The notes: generated from the sequence alone by a model not told the origin. Shown: positions 8,219 through 17,063, counted from the first letter of the stretch. The stretch: 64,000 bases of DNA from Streptomyces liliiviolaceus (GCF_018070025.1 NZ_JAGPYQ010000002.1:1860001-1924000); one strand, 5' to 3'. Program-made: numbers and translations.

Positions 8219-9736
8219 ATGGAACAGCAGGTTGTCATTGCCGGTGGTGGTCCGGTCGGGCTGTGGCTGGCCGCCGAACTGCGGCGCGGCGGGGTCTCCG
8301 TCACCGTCGTCGAGGAGCGGACCGACATCGATCAGCGCTCCAAGGCGCTCACCGTCCATCCCCGGACCATCGAGATCCTCGCGTCGCGCGAGGTGCACAA
8401 GCCCTTCCTCGCGGAGGGCCTGCGGATACCGGGCGGGCATTTCGCCTCGCTCGACCGACGGCTCGACTTCACGGTGCTGGACACCCCGTTCCCGTACACC
8501 CTCGCGCTGCCCCAGGCCCGTACCGAGGAACTGCTGGAGGAGCACGCGCTCGCGCTGGGCGCCACGGTCGTGCGCGGGCACCGCGTCAGCGGGTTCACCG
8601 AGGACGCGGGGTCGGTGACCGTGCGGGTGCAGGGGCCCGACGGGCCGTACGGGCTGCGGGCGGCGTATCTCGTCGGGTGCGACGGCACCCGCAGTACCGT
8701 GCGCACCGCCGCCGGCATCGACTTCCCCGGTACGCCCTCCACGGTGCTGGGCTGGCTCGGCGACGTGGTGCTCGACCATCCGCCACGCCCCGGGTTCGGC
8801 CTCTTCGGACCCCGGGGCGGGCTGATGGTCGCGCCGCTGCCCGGCGGGCGGCATCGTCTCGTCGGGATCAGCCCCGACAGCCTCACCACCGAGTCGCCGC
8901 AGGACCTCACCCTGGAGGAGCTGCGGGCCAAGGTCGTCGCCATCACCGGTGAGGACTACGGGATGCGCGACCCGGTGTGGCTCTCCCGTTTCGGCAACGC
9001 CACCCGGCTGGCCGCGGAGTACCGGCGCGGCCGGGTCCTGCTCGCCGGGGACGCCGCCCACCAGCACTTCCCGACCGGGGGCGTCGGTATGAACGTCGGC
9101 ATCCAGGACGCGCACAACCTCGGCTGGAAGCTCGCCGCGGTTCTCGGCGGCCGGGCCCCCGACGGTCTGCTCGACAGCTACCACGCCGAGCGCCACCCCG
9201 TCGGCGCCCAGCTGATGGAGCACAGTCGGGCCCAGACCGCCCTGATGACCGGCTTCACTCCCGAGGGCCTCGATCTGCGGTCGTTCCTCAGCGGAATGAT
9301 CGCCACGCAGCCGGACTTCGGCAGGGCCCTGGCCGAACGCCTCACCGCGCTCGCCGTCAGCTACCCGCCACCGGACGCGACGGCCCACCCTCTGACCGGC
9401 GGTCGCGCCCCCGACCTGGCCTTCACCGACTCCGGGCGCGGCCTGCACGGGCGGTCGCGCGCGGACGGCTACCTGCTCCTCGACCTGACGGGCGACGCAC
9501 CCGTACCCGGTCAGGGCGTCCGGCCGGAAGGTGTCCTCGCGGACCGGGAACGACCGGGGCTCACCGTGCTCGCCGGGGCCCTCGACCGGCCCCCGGCCGA
9601 CTGGGCCGCGGTGCGTGCCGCCCTGATCCGCCCCGACGGCCATGTCGCCTGGGTCGGTACGGACCGGGACGACACCGCGCTGGCCGCCGCCGCGGACCGG
9701 GCGCTCGCCCTCACGCACAGGGCCGCGGCCGACTGA
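8219..9736 (+). CDS. FAD-dependent aromatic monooxygenase (PHBH/RdmE-like)
   Basis: A 505-residue flavoprotein hydroxylase. The ATG at 8219 follows AGGAGAG. Domain order: FAD-binding dinucleotide motif IAGGGPVGLWLAAELRR (residues 6-22), DG motif LVGCDGTRSTVR, GD motif LLAGDAAHQHFPTGGVGMN, and a C-terminal thioredoxin-like domain from about residue 390. This architecture is shared by polyketide hydroxylases (RdmE, PgaE) and rifampicin monooxygenase, which use NAD(P)H and O2 to hydroxylate aromatic rings. With control by its own TetR and the co-regulated DinB enzyme, an inducible xenobiotic or antibiotic detoxification role is more likely than part of a pathway; no biosynthetic partner lies next to it. 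Confidence 0.92.
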   Translation: MEQQVVIAGGGPVGLWLAAELRRGGVSVTVVEERTDIDQRSKALTVHPRTIEILASREVHKPFLAEGLRIPGGHFASLDRRLDFTVLDTPFPYTLALPQARTEELLEEHALALGATVVRGHRVSGFTEDAGSVTVRVQGPDGPYGLRAAYLVGCDGTRSTVRTAAGIDFPGTPSTVLGWLGDVVLDHPPRPGFGLFGPRGGLMVAPLPGGRHRLVGISPDSLTTESPQDLTLEELRAKVVAITGEDYGMRDPVWLSRFGNATRLAAEYRRGRVLLAGDAAHQHFPTGGVGMNVGIQDAHNLGWKLAAVLGGRAPDGLLDSYHAERHPVGAQLMEHSRAQTALMTGFTPEGLDLRSFLSGMIATQPDFGRALAERLTALAVSYPPPDATAHPLTGGRAPDLAFTDSGRGLHGRSRADGYLLLDLTGDAPVPGQGVRPEGVLADRERPGLTVLAGALDRPPADWAAVRAALIRPDGHVAWVGTDRDDTALAAAADRALALTHRAAAD

Positions 9737-9773
9737 CCGCGCCCCGCACAGGACACGGGGCGGTACGGTCAGT
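9732..9773. terminator. bidirectional terminator hairpin
   Basis: Between the convergent monooxygenase and UvrA-like genes, ACTGACC (9732-9738) pairs with GGTCAGT (9767-9773) and CGCCCCG with CGGGGCG inside it, a long GC-rich stem that reads the same in both directions. It reaches into the last codons of both genes. Confidence 0.75.
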
Positions 9774-12159
9774 CGCCCACGTACGCCGCAAGGTGTTCGC
9801 CCGTGAGGGTGGAGCGGGCGGCGACCAGGTCGGCCGGGGTGCCTTCGAAGACGATCCGGCCGCCGTCGTGGCCCGCGCCGGGGCCCAGGTCGATGATCCA
9901 GTCGGCGTGCGCCATGACCGCCTGGTGGTGCTCGACGACGATGACGGACTTGCCGGAGTCGACGAGCCGGTCGAGAAGGCCGAGCAGTTGCTCGACATCG
10001 GCGAGGTGCAGGCCGGTGGTCGGCTCGTCGAGGACGTACACCCCGCCCTTGTCGCCCATGTGGGTGGCCAGCTTGAGCCGCTGACGCTCGCCGCCGGAGA
10101 GCGTCGTGAGCGGCTGGCCCAGGCTGAGGTAGCCGAGTCCTACGTCGGCGAGGCGTTCGAGGATGCGGTGCGCGGCCGGGATGCCCGCCTCGCCCTCGCC
10201 GAAGAACTCCACGGCCTCGGTCACCGACATCGCGAGCACCTCGCTGATGTCACGGCCGCCGAGATGGTACTTCAGGACCGCGGCCTGGAACCGCCTCCCC
10301 TCGCACTCCTCGCAGGGAGTGGCGACCCCGGCCATCATCGCCAGATCGGTGTAGACGACGCCCACACCGTTGCAGGTGGGGCACGCACCCTCGGAGTTGG
10401 CACTGAACAGGGCCGGCTTCACATCGTTGGCCTTGGCGAACGCCTTGCGGATCGAATCGAGCATTCCGGTGTACGTCGCCGGGTTGCTGCGCCTGGAGCC
10501 GCGGATGGCGCTCTGGTCGATCGAGACCACGCCCTCGTCGTCGTGGATCGATCCATGGACGAGCGAGCTCTTTCCGGAGCCCGCGACGCCGGTGACGACG
10601 GTGAGCACCCCGAGGGGGATGTCGACGTCGACGCCTTGCAGGTTGTGTGCCGTCGCGCCGCGGATCTCCAGCGAGCCGGTGGGCTTGCGCGGCGTCTGCT
10701 TGCAGGTGGCCCGGTCGTCGAGGTGGCGGCCGGTGACCGTGCCGCCGGCCCGCAGCCCCTCGACCGTGCCCTCGAAGCAGACGGTGCCGCCCGCCGTGCC
10801 CGCACCGGGGCCGAGGTCGACGACGTGGTCGGCGATGGCGATCGTCTGCGGCTTGTGCTCCACGACGAGCACGGTGTTGCCCTTGTCCCGCAGCCGCAGC
10901 AGCAGGTCGTTCATCCGCTGGATGTCATGGGGGTGCAGGCCGATGGTGGGCTCGTCGAAGACGTACGTGATGTCGGTGAGCGAGGAGCCGAGGTGGCGGA
11001 TCATCTTGACGCGCTGCGCCTCGCCGCCCGACAGCGTGCCCGCGGGCCGGTCGAGCGAGAGATAGCCGAGACCGATCTCCACGAACGAGTCGAGGGCCTG
11101 CTGCAGCGCGGCGAGCAGCGGGGCCACCGACGGCTCGTCGAGTCCGCGGACCCATTCGGTCAGGTCGCGGATCTCCATCGCGCAGGCGTCCGCGATGGAG
11201 ACCTTGCCGATCTTCGACGAGCGGGCCCCTTCGCTGAGCCGGGTGCCGTCGCACTCGGGGCAGGTGGCGAAGGTGACCGCCCGCTCCACGAACGCCCGGA
11301 TGTGCGGCTGCATCGACTCCTTGTCCTTGGACAGGAACGACTTCTGGATCTTCGGGATCAGTCCTTCGTAGGTGAGGTTGACGCCGTTGACCTTGACCTT
11401 GACGGGCTCTCCGTAGAGGAAGTCCTGCAACTGCTTCTTGGTGTACTCGCGGATCGGCTTGTCCGGGTCGACGAAGCCGGACTGGGCGTAGACCTGCACG
11501 GTCCACTGGCTGTCCGACTTCCAGCCGGGGATGGTGAACGCGCCCTCGGAGAGGGACTTGGAGTCGTCGTAGAGCTGGCTGAGGTCGATGTCGGAGACCG
11601 AGCCCCGGCCCTCGCAGCGCGTACACATGCCGCCGGTTCGGTTGAAGGTCGCCTTGACCGTCTTCCTGGCTCCGCGCTCGACGGTGATCGCGCCGCTGGC
11701 ACGGACGGAGGCGGTGTTGAAGGAGTAAGCGCTGGGCGGACCGATGTGCGGTGTGCCGAGGCGGCTGAAGAGGATGCGCAGCATCGCGTTGGCATCGGTG
11801 GCGGTGCCCACGGTGGAGCGCGGGTCGGAGCCCATCCGCTGCTGGTCGACGGTGATCACGGTGGTCAGCCCGTCGAGGACGTCGACCTCGGGGCGGGCCA
11901 GGGTCGGCATGAAGCCCTGGAGGAAGGCGCTGTAGGTCTCGTTGATCATCCGCTGCGACTCGGCGGCGATCGTGTTGAACACGAGTGAGCTCTTGCCCGA
12001 GCCGGAGACACCGGTGAACACGGTCAGGCGGCGCTTGGGGATCTCGATGCTGACGTCTTTGAGGTTGTTCTCGCGTGCGCCGTGCACACGGATCAGGTCA
12101 TGGCTGTCGGCAGCGTGCGGCGCGGACGACTGTGTGTCGGTCCTCGGGGCCATGCTCAT
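9769..12159 (-). CDS. UvrA paralogue (excinuclease-like ABC ATPase, short class)
   Basis: A 796-residue double ABC ATPase. It starts at the ATG at 12159, five bases after GGAG; an ATG three bases upstream would leave only two. Both ATPase halves are complete: Walker A GVSGSGKS and GVAGSGKS, signatures LSGGEAQR and LSGGERQR. Zinc-finger CxxC pairs are CTRCEGRG, CPECDGTR and CPTCNGVG. It is about 150-200 residues shorter than housekeeping UvrA. Such paralogues occur in antibiotic producers (DrrC-type) and have been linked to protection against DNA-binding drugs; a role in removing drug or protein from DNA is inference. A second, frameshifted paralogue lies at the right edge. Confidence 0.9.
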   Translation of the reverse strand: MSMAPRTDTQSSAPHAADSHDLIRVHGARENNLKDVSIEIPKRRLTVFTGVSGSGKSSLVFNTIAAESQRMINETYSAFLQGFMPTLARPEVDVLDGLTTVITVDQQRMGSDPRSTVGTATDANAMLRILFSRLGTPHIGPPSAYSFNTASVRASGAITVERGARKTVKATFNRTGGMCTRCEGRGSVSDIDLSQLYDDSKSLSEGAFTIPGWKSDSQWTVQVYAQSGFVDPDKPIREYTKKQLQDFLYGEPVKVKVNGVNLTYEGLIPKIQKSFLSKDKESMQPHIRAFVERAVTFATCPECDGTRLSEGARSSKIGKVSIADACAMEIRDLTEWVRGLDEPSVAPLLAALQQALDSFVEIGLGYLSLDRPAGTLSGGEAQRVKMIRHLGSSLTDITYVFDEPTIGLHPHDIQRMNDLLLRLRDKGNTVLVVEHKPQTIAIADHVVDLGPGAGTAGGTVCFEGTVEGLRAGGTVTGRHLDDRATCKQTPRKPTGSLEIRGATAHNLQGVDVDIPLGVLTVVTGVAGSGKSSLVHGSIHDDEGVVSIDQSAIRGSRRSNPATYTGMLDSIRKAFAKANDVKPALFSANSEGACPTCNGVGVVYTDLAMMAGVATPCEECEGRRFQAAVLKYHLGGRDISEVLAMSVTEAVEFFGEGEAGIPAAHRILERLADVGLGYLSLGQPLTTLSGGERQRLKLATHMGDKGGVYVLDEPTTGLHLADVEQLLGLLDRLVDSGKSVIVVEHHQAVMAHADWIIDLGPGAGHDGGRIVFEGTPADLVAARSTLTGEHLAAYVGD

Positions 12160-12170
12160 CATGTCTCCAT

Positions 12171-12210
12171 CTGTTGATCTGTCGCTCTGTCGACCTGTTG
12201 ACCTGTTCGC
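12171..12210. repeat. five tandem 8-bp repeats upstream of the UvrA-like gene
   Basis: CTGTTGAT, CTGTCGCT, CTGTCGAC, CTGTTGAC and CTGTTCGC follow one another without a break (consensus CTGTYGAY). They end at the ribosome binding site of the UvrA paralogue on the minus strand. They may be slipped-strand expansion or a stacked protein-binding site. Confidence 0.65.
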
Positions 12211-12243
12211 GCCTGTACGCGGCTGTTGCGCCCGCCGGGCCGT

Positions 12244-12657
12244 TCAGCGCAGCTCCTGGATGCGGATCATGTTGCCCGCGGGATCGAGGAAGGCACAGTC
12301 CCGGACGCCGTGCGGCCGCTCGGCCGGTTCCTGGACGATCTCGCCGCTGCCGGCCGCCCGCACCCGCTCGAAGGTGGTGTCGAGGTCGGGGGTGGCCAGG
12401 AGGATGCCCGCGTACGCGCCCTTCGCCATCATCTCCGCGACGGTGCGACGCTCGTCCTCGGTGACGCCGGGGTCGGTGACCGGCGGCTCCAGGACGAGGG
12501 ACGGGCCGGGCCGGCCGGCGGCCCCGAACGTGATCCGGCGCGTCGCGCCGTGGCCGACGTCGTCGCGGACCTCGAAGCCGAGGGCGTCCCGGTAGAAGGC
12601 CAGGGACGCGTCCGGATCCGTGTGCGGGAGGAAGCTCGCGTACAGGGTGACGTCCAT
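12244..12657 (-). CDS. VOC-family (glyoxalase/bleomycin-resistance fold) protein
   Basis: A 137-residue protein made of two beta-alpha-beta-beta-beta modules: the first opens MDVTLYASFLPHTDPDASLA with FYRDALGFEV, the second runs from about residue 75 and ends DPAGNMIRIQELR. The ATG at 12657 matches where the domain begins. VOC proteins are metal-dependent lyases, dioxygenases or drug-binding proteins; nothing here fixes the substrate. It lies 84 bases upstream of the UvrA-like gene on the same strand, so a joint transcript related to drug resistance is possible. Confidence 0.88.
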   Translation of the reverse strand: MDVTLYASFLPHTDPDASLAFYRDALGFEVRDDVGHGATRRITFGAAGRPGPSLVLEPPVTDPGVTEDERRTVAEMMAKGAYAGILLATPDLDTTFERVRAAGSGEIVQEPAERPHGVRDCAFLDPAGNMIRIQELR

Positions 12658-12739
12658 GGCAGTCACGCTAGACGCGGCACCGGGGTCGGCGCTTCTCGAT
12701 TCCTGATCGATCCGGGTGCCCCGCGCCCGGCCGGCGTCC

Positions 12740-13288
12740 CTACCCGCCCGGGGTGGTGATGCGGGTGATCGCCTCAAGGGTCAGGGCACGGTCGTGGGGC
12801 TCGTTGTCCAGGGCGCGGTGGAGGGTCAGCCCCTCGATCAGGGCGTCGAGTTGGCGTGCCGTGTCCGGGTCGAAGTGCTTCTCCAGATGGGTGCGGCTGC
12901 GGCCCATCCACTCGTGGGTCAGTTGCCGGTAGACCGGCCGGCGCGCGGCGAGGGTGTACAGCTCCTGGGTGAGTACGAGGTCGCGCTGGCTCCCCTCCGA
13001 CAGCACATGGACCAGATCCGCCACGGCCCGACGGGCCTGGTCGCGGTCGGCCGGAGCCGAGAGGTGGGCGTCGAAGACGGCGACGATGTGGTCGGCGAAG
13101 CGGGTGAACGCCTCCCGGAGCAGCTCGTCCATACCGCTGAAGTGGTAAGTCATCGACCCCAGCGGGACACCGGCCCGCGCGGCGATCTTCCGGTGGGAGA
13201 CGCTGGCGATCCCCTCCTCGGCGATGAGATCGAGGGTCGCTGCGATGATGCGTTCGCGGCGCTGCGGGTCGGTGTGTCCGGTGGCCAT
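12740..13288 (-). CDS. TetR-family regulator of the acetyltransferase and MFS genes
   Basis: A 182-residue repressor. The HTH is at residues 30-50 (SHRKIAARAGVPLGSMTYHF), the rest a helical ligand domain. It is the distal gene of a two-gene unit: the upstream acetyltransferase stops 11 bases before the ATG at 13288. The same 18-bp near-palindrome lies in front of the acetyltransferase (13882-13899) and in front of the MFS gene (15231-15248), which makes this protein the natural candidate to control both and itself. Confidence 0.92.
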   Translation of the reverse strand: MATGHTDPQRRERIIAATLDLIAEEGIASVSHRKIAARAGVPLGSMTYHFSGMDELLREAFTRFADHIVAVFDAHLSAPADRDQARRAVADLVHVLSEGSQRDLVLTQELYTLAARRPVYRQLTHEWMGRSRTHLEKHFDPDTARQLDALIEGLTLHRALDNEPHDRALTLEAITRITTPGG

Positions 13289-13299
13289 GACGGGAGCCT

Positions 13300-13881
13300 T
13301 CAGAGGGTGCGGACCGGGCGGGCGGGGTTGCCGACTGCGACGACGCCGGCGGGCACGTCCTTCGTCACCACGGCCCCGGCGCCGATGACGGAGTTGTCCC
13401 CGATGGTGACACCGGGCAGCACGATGGCGCCTCCCCCCAGCCACACATTGTTCCCGATGGTGATCGGCCGGGCGGCCTCCAGCTTGTCGCGCCGGGGGTC
13501 CGGCTCCAAGGGGTGGGTGGGGGTGAGCAGTTGGACGTTCGGGCCGATCTGGCAGTCCTCGCCGATGGTGATCGCCGCGACGTCCAGGGCGGTCAGGTTG
13601 TAGTTGACGAAGGTGCGCGCGCCGATCGTGATGTTGCTGCCGTAGTCGACGTACAGCGGCGGCCGCAGGTGTACGTCGGGCCCGAGGGAGCCGAGCAGTT
13701 CGGCGAGGAGCGGGCGGGCCCCTTCGGTGTCTTCGAGATAGGCGGCCTGATAGCGGGCGGCCAACCGTACGGCCCGCTCGTACCGGCGGACGATCTCCGG
13801 GTCGTCGGCGATGTAGTGATCGCCCGCCATCATGCGTTCGAGATGCGTACGGGGATCCTGGGCGAAGTAGTCCGTCGACAT
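13300..13881 (-). CDS. maltose/galactoside O-acetyltransferase-like left-handed beta-helix enzyme
   Basis: A 193-residue acetyltransferase of the NodL/LacA/Maa group. The N-terminal helical cap (FAQDPRTHLERMMAGDHYIA) is followed by hexapeptide repeats (ITIGARTFVNYNL, ITIGEDCQIGPNV, ITIGNNVWLGGGAIVLPGVT). The conserved His is in LLTPTHPLE, and the CoA-binding tail ends AGVVAVGNPARPVR. These enzymes move acetyl from acetyl-CoA to a sugar hydroxyl. The ATG at 13881 has no ribosome binding site and sits seven bases after TACGAT, a leaderless arrangement; the operator overlaps that -10. Confidence 0.92.
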   Translation of the reverse strand: MSTDYFAQDPRTHLERMMAGDHYIADDPEIVRRYERAVRLAARYQAAYLEDTEGARPLLAELLGSLGPDVHLRPPLYVDYGSNITIGARTFVNYNLTALDVAAITIGEDCQIGPNVQLLTPTHPLEPDPRRDKLEAARPITIGNNVWLGGGAIVLPGVTIGDNSVIGAGAVVTKDVPAGVVAVGNPARPVRTL

Positions 13882-13899
13882 GCGTACGATCGTACACTC
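13882..13899. promoter_or_regulatory. TetR operator copy 1, overlapping a leaderless promoter
   Basis: GCGTACGATCGTACACTC contains the perfect 12-bp palindrome GTACGATCGTAC. On the minus strand the palindrome supplies TACGAT, seven bases before the acetyltransferase ATG. Seventeen of its 18 bases recur at 15231-15248. Confidence 0.8.
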
Positions 13900-13940
13900 G
13901 ACGTCGGACCGCTGCCCGGGAAACGTGCACGTGGGGGTGG

Positions 13941-15209
13941 TTACCGGCCCTGGCGGCGGCCGGGCTGCAGCACTCCGGCGAGCAGGAGCACGAGCACTCC
14001 GGCGAGGGGCACCACGAGCAGACCCACCCGCAGACCGGCCGCGTCCGCGACGAGGCCGACGACCGGCGGGGAGAGCAGGAAGCCCAGGCGCATCAGCCAG
14101 GAGACGATGGCGAGCCCCGAGCCGGGCTTGAGGCCGGGCAGCTCGTCGGCTTCGTGCATCGCCGCGGGGACAAGGGTGGCCACGCCGAACCCGGCCGCGG
14201 CGAACCCGAGGATCGTGCCGGGCACCGTGGGCACGGCCAGCGCCAGGCCCATGCCGGCCACGACGACGAGGCCGCCCGCGCGGGCCACCGTGCGCTGGCC
14301 GAACCGGTCGACGAGGCGGTCGCCGATGATGCGGCCGACGAACTGGGCCCCGACCAGGGCGATGTAGCCGGAGGCGGCCAGCGTCACCGACGCGGACAGC
14401 GAACCGGAGAGGTAGAGCGCGGCCCAGGAGCTGCCCGCGTCCTCGACGAGCGTGCCGGCCGTGGCGATGAGCACGAGGGCGGCCAGCACGTACGCGGTAC
14501 GCCGACCCGGCGTCGGACGCGCGATGCGCCGCCCCTCTCCACTGCTTCCGGCACCGGACTCCCCTGCCGGGTCCGCCACGGACTCGACCCTGGCGCCACC
14601 CTCGGACTCGGACTCGGCTTCGGCCTCGGGGCCGGACAGGCAGAACCGGAGCGCGACGCACGCGGCCACCGCGAACACCACCGCCGAGATCGTCAGATGC
14701 TGCCCGCGGGAGAGGTCGAGCGCTATCGCCGCCGCGGCCATGGCTCCGCCGGTGACTGCGCCGATGGACCAGATCGCGTGGAAGGAGTTGATGATGGAAC
14801 GTCCGTAGCGTCGCTGCACGCGCAGTCCGTGGGCGTTCTGCGCCACATCGGTGACCGCGTCCATCGCTCCGGCCAGGAACAGCGCCGCCGCGAACATCAC
14901 GACCGAGTCGGCCAGCCCCGCGAGGAGGATCCACGCTCCGGTCAGCAGGGTGCCGGCCACCGCCGCCCGCGCCGAGCCCATGCGGCGGATCACCACGCCC
15001 GCGGCGAGACCGGCCGCGATGGCGCCCGCCGGGAACGCGGCGACGGCCAGACCGTAGGCGGCGTTCCCGATGCCGAGATCCGCCTTGATCTGCGGATACC
15101 TCGGCAGGAGGTTGGCGAACAGGGCTCCGTTGGTGAAGAACAGCACGGCGACGGCCACCCGGGCCTGCCGTTCGGCCGACGCGGGTCGGCGCAGTACGTC
15201 AACAGTCAT
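13941..15209 (-). CDS. MFS transporter (sugar/drug efflux type)
   Basis: A 422-residue major facilitator protein with 12 predicted helices in two halves (residues 15-190 and 240-415). FTNGALFANLLPRYPQIKADLGI in helix 1 and the following loop resembles the YbjJ/FucP-like group. The central cytoplasmic loop (about 195-235) is acidic, Glu/Ser-rich and low-complexity. The start is the ATG at 15209; no clear ribosome binding site precedes it. It shares its operator with the acetyltransferase-TetR unit, so a modify-and-export pair is suggested: the acetylated sugar or drug may be the exported substrate. That link is inference. Confidence 0.88.
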   Translation of the reverse strand: MTVDVLRRPASAERQARVAVAVLFFTNGALFANLLPRYPQIKADLGIGNAAYGLAVAAFPAGAIAAGLAAGVVIRRMGSARAAVAGTLLTGAWILLAGLADSVVMFAAALFLAGAMDAVTDVAQNAHGLRVQRRYGRSIINSFHAIWSIGAVTGGAMAAAAIALDLSRGQHLTISAVVFAVAACVALRFCLSGPEAEAESESEGGARVESVADPAGESGAGSSGEGRRIARPTPGRRTAYVLAALVLIATAGTLVEDAGSSWAALYLSGSLSASVTLAASGYIALVGAQFVGRIIGDRLVDRFGQRTVARAGGLVVVAGMGLALAVPTVPGTILGFAAAGFGVATLVPAAMHEADELPGLKPGSGLAIVSWLMRLGFLLSPPVVGLVADAAGLRVGLLVVPLAGVLVLLLAGVLQPGRRQGR

Positions 15210-15230
15210 GAGGGGGAGCCTATAGCGGGA

Positions 15231-15248
15231 GCGTACGAACGTACACTC
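15231..15248. promoter_or_regulatory. TetR operator copy 2, upstream of the MFS gene
   Basis: GCGTACGAACGTACACTC differs from the site at 13882-13899 by one base. It lies 22 bases upstream of the MFS start on the minus strand and overlaps its probable promoter. Confidence 0.8.
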
Positions 15249-15361
15249 TCAATGCTCGGCAGGTCAGGACGCACGGCGGGGGGGACCGGCATGTGCGCCG
15301 GTCCCGCCCCGTCCCGCCTCTGCGCGATCGTCCCGCCTCCGGGCGATCGCTCGTGTGTGAC

Positions 15362-15946
15362 CTACTTGCTCGCGGCGAAGCGCATCAGGGCCTGCTCGTC
15401 GCCCTGCTTGATCTTCCCGGTCTCGTTGATCACCTGCAGCTTCCAGGCCCCGCCGACCCGGATCGCCTTGGCGACGGCGCAGCCGTTGTCGTTGCTGAGG
15501 AGGCTGGGCCAGATGTCCGCGACCTGCTGCGTGCTGCCACCGCTGGCGTCGTACACCTTGAAGCTGATGTTCCGCGCCTTCTGGAAGGAGCTGCTCTTCT
15601 TGTAGGCGGCGGCGACGAAGACGATCGAGGTGATGTTCGCCGGGACACGGGAGAACTCGACGGTCACCGTCTCGTCGTCACCGTCGCCCTTGCCGGTCTG
15701 GTTGTCGCCGGTGTGCACCAACGAGCCGTTGCCCAGCGGGTCCAGGGAGTCGAGGCCCGCCAGCCGGACCGGGTCCGAGCCCTGCATGGCGATGGCGATC
15801 AGGTCGAGGTCCGTGCCGGTCTTCTGGCGCAGCTTGCCGATCAGTCCGCCGCTGCTGCCGACGGTGGGGTCCCAGGACACCCCGATCGACAGATGGGTCA
15901 CTCCGTCGAGATCCGCCGGGCCGTCTTCCTTCGTAAGCGTGATCAT
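15362..15946 (-). CDS. TerD-family tellurium-resistance/stress protein
   Basis: A 194-residue single TerD domain protein. Ca2+-binding residues are in the acidic loops (HTGDNQTGKGDGDDE), and the family core is seen in ISIGVSWDPT-like HLSIGVSWDPTVG and FVAAAYKKSSSFQKARN. AAGAGGAA lies six bases before the ATG at 15946. Streptomyces carry many TerD paralogues tied to stress and development; tellurite resistance itself is not implied. It is a lone gene without other ter genes nearby. Confidence 0.9.
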   Translation of the reverse strand: MITLTKEDGPADLDGVTHLSIGVSWDPTVGSSGGLIGKLRQKTGTDLDLIAIAMQGSDPVRLAGLDSLDPLGNGSLVHTGDNQTGKGDGDDETVTVEFSRVPANITSIVFVAAAYKKSSSFQKARNISFKVYDASGGSTQQVADIWPSLLSNDNGCAVAKAIRVGGAWKLQVINETGKIKQGDEQALMRFAASK

Positions 15947-16041
15947 GCCTGTTCCTCTTGATCGTGAGAATGCCTGTATGCAGTGTGCCTGCCCCGTGTC
16001 ACACCACATAGCCCGGGACCCACACGAATCACCAGATCCCC

Positions 16042-16055
16042 GCCCCGCTCGGGGC
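16042..16055 (-). terminator. hairpin after the GntR gene
   Basis: GCCCCGCTCGGGGC is a perfect GC-rich inverted repeat 70 bases beyond the GntR stop on the minus strand. The remaining 15947-16126 interval shows no coding signal. Confidence 0.5.
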
Positions 16056-16126
16056 ACAGGCGCCCCGATACGCCCATCGCGCGGTCCGTCCCGTCGCCGC
16101 GATCCCTCCTGTCACTGCGGGGCGAC

Positions 16127-16966
16127 TCACTGCCCCGTCTGGATGTCACCCCGCGTGGAGGACGCGATCGTCTCGCGGTGGGCGAAGTCGCCCGGGGGGA
16201 TGCCGGGGTGGTGGCCGAGGCGGGTGGACGGTTCGGTGGCGGAGGGGTCGAGGGTGAGGCGGGAGACGATGCGGTAGCGGTCGCCGCGGTAGATCGAGTG
16301 GACGTACTCGACGGGTCGGCCCGTGGTGTCCGAGGTGAGCCGCTCGAAGAGCAGCGCCGGGGACAGTTCGGGCACATCGAGCAGTTCGGCCTCGGCGCGG
16401 GTGACGACGGTCGGCTCGATGGCCTGCACGGCCTCCTGGACATGTACGCCGTGCTGTTCGCGCAGATGCTCGTACAGGTCGCCGGCTTCCAGTTCCTGTG
16501 CGGACAGGGTGGGGACCAGGTCGGCCCTGATGTGCAGGTGCTCGATGGCCATCGGGGCGCCGTCGACGAGGCGCAGCCGTGCCACGTACACGATCTCGGC
16601 GGCGGGTGACATCCGCAGTTTGCGGCCCACGCGTGCGCCGGCCGCGAAGGTGGTGAACTCCAGCAGACGGCTCGACCAGGTCCCGGAGGCCTGAGGCGCC
16701 GTCATGGTCTGCTGACCGGAGACGAGTTCCTGGGTGATCTTCTCGGGCGCGACGAACATGCCCCGGCCGTGCTCCCGCACCAGGAGGCCCGCGGCCACGA
16801 GTTCGTCGACCGCCGCGCGCAGGGTCGGGCGGGACACTCCCAGACGGGCGCACAGGGAGCGCTCGGAGGGGATCGCGTCACCCGGGCTGCGCGACTCGAC
16901 GAGGTCGAGGATGAAGTCGCGGACCCGCTCCCGTTTCAGCACCGCACCCGATGCGTCTTCCCTCAT
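16127..16966 (-). CDS. DasR-like GntR/HutC regulator with UTRA ligand domain
   Basis: A 279-residue regulator. The winged HTH is at about residues 10-75 (PSERSLCARLGVSRPTLRAA). From about residue 100 comes a UTRA effector domain with IEHLHIRADLVPTL and VEYVHSIYRGDRYRI, the segment that in DasR/NagR contacts phosphorylated amino sugars. It diverges from a sugar-binding lipoprotein operon ending in a hexosaminidase, the same layout as S. coelicolor dasR-dasABC-dasD. The N-terminus differs from the DasR sequence I remember, so I treat it as a paralogue. Expected role: repressor relieved by an amino-sugar phosphate. Confidence 0.88.
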   Translation of the reverse strand: MREDASGAVLKRERVRDFILDLVESRSPGDAIPSERSLCARLGVSRPTLRAAVDELVAAGLLVREHGRGMFVAPEKITQELVSGQQTMTAPQASGTWSSRLLEFTTFAAGARVGRKLRMSPAAEIVYVARLRLVDGAPMAIEHLHIRADLVPTLSAQELEAGDLYEHLREQHGVHVQEAVQAIEPTVVTRAEAELLDVPELSPALLFERLTSDTTGRPVEYVHSIYRGDRYRIVSRLTLDPSATEPSTRLGHHPGIPPGDFAHRETIASSTRGDIQTGQ

Positions 16967-17048
16967 GCCGCTCCCACCCTCGCACCGCTCCCCGCCATGA
17001 CGCCCCCCATGCTGTGCCCCTCATGCTGTCGTGCGCGACATCCCCTTT

Positions 17049-17063
17049 ACCAGTTGACCAGTT
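17049..17063. promoter_or_regulatory. candidate GntR (dre-like) site near the regulator
   Basis: ACCAGTTGACCAGTT lies 83 bases upstream of the GntR start; its reverse complement contains ACTGGTCAACTGGT, close to the DasR box ACTGGTCTAGACCAGT. The whole 16967-17278 gap has no gene; it holds this site, the one at 17183-17198, a third half-like ACTGGTC at 17239 and a TTGACG -35 candidate at 17171. Confidence 0.5.

Noticed and set aside
8977..11988. A 1003-codon open frame on the plus strand opposite the UvrA paralogue
   Set aside because: Its product is Val/Asp/Glu/Arg-rich without any domain, lies wholly antisense to a gene with complete ABC motifs and is the usual GC-rich shadow frame.
12740..13930. 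TetR gene as a 396-residue protein
   Set aside because: The extra N-terminal part is antisense-frame Arg/Pro filler over the acetyltransferase gene; the TetR domain begins at the ATG at 13288.
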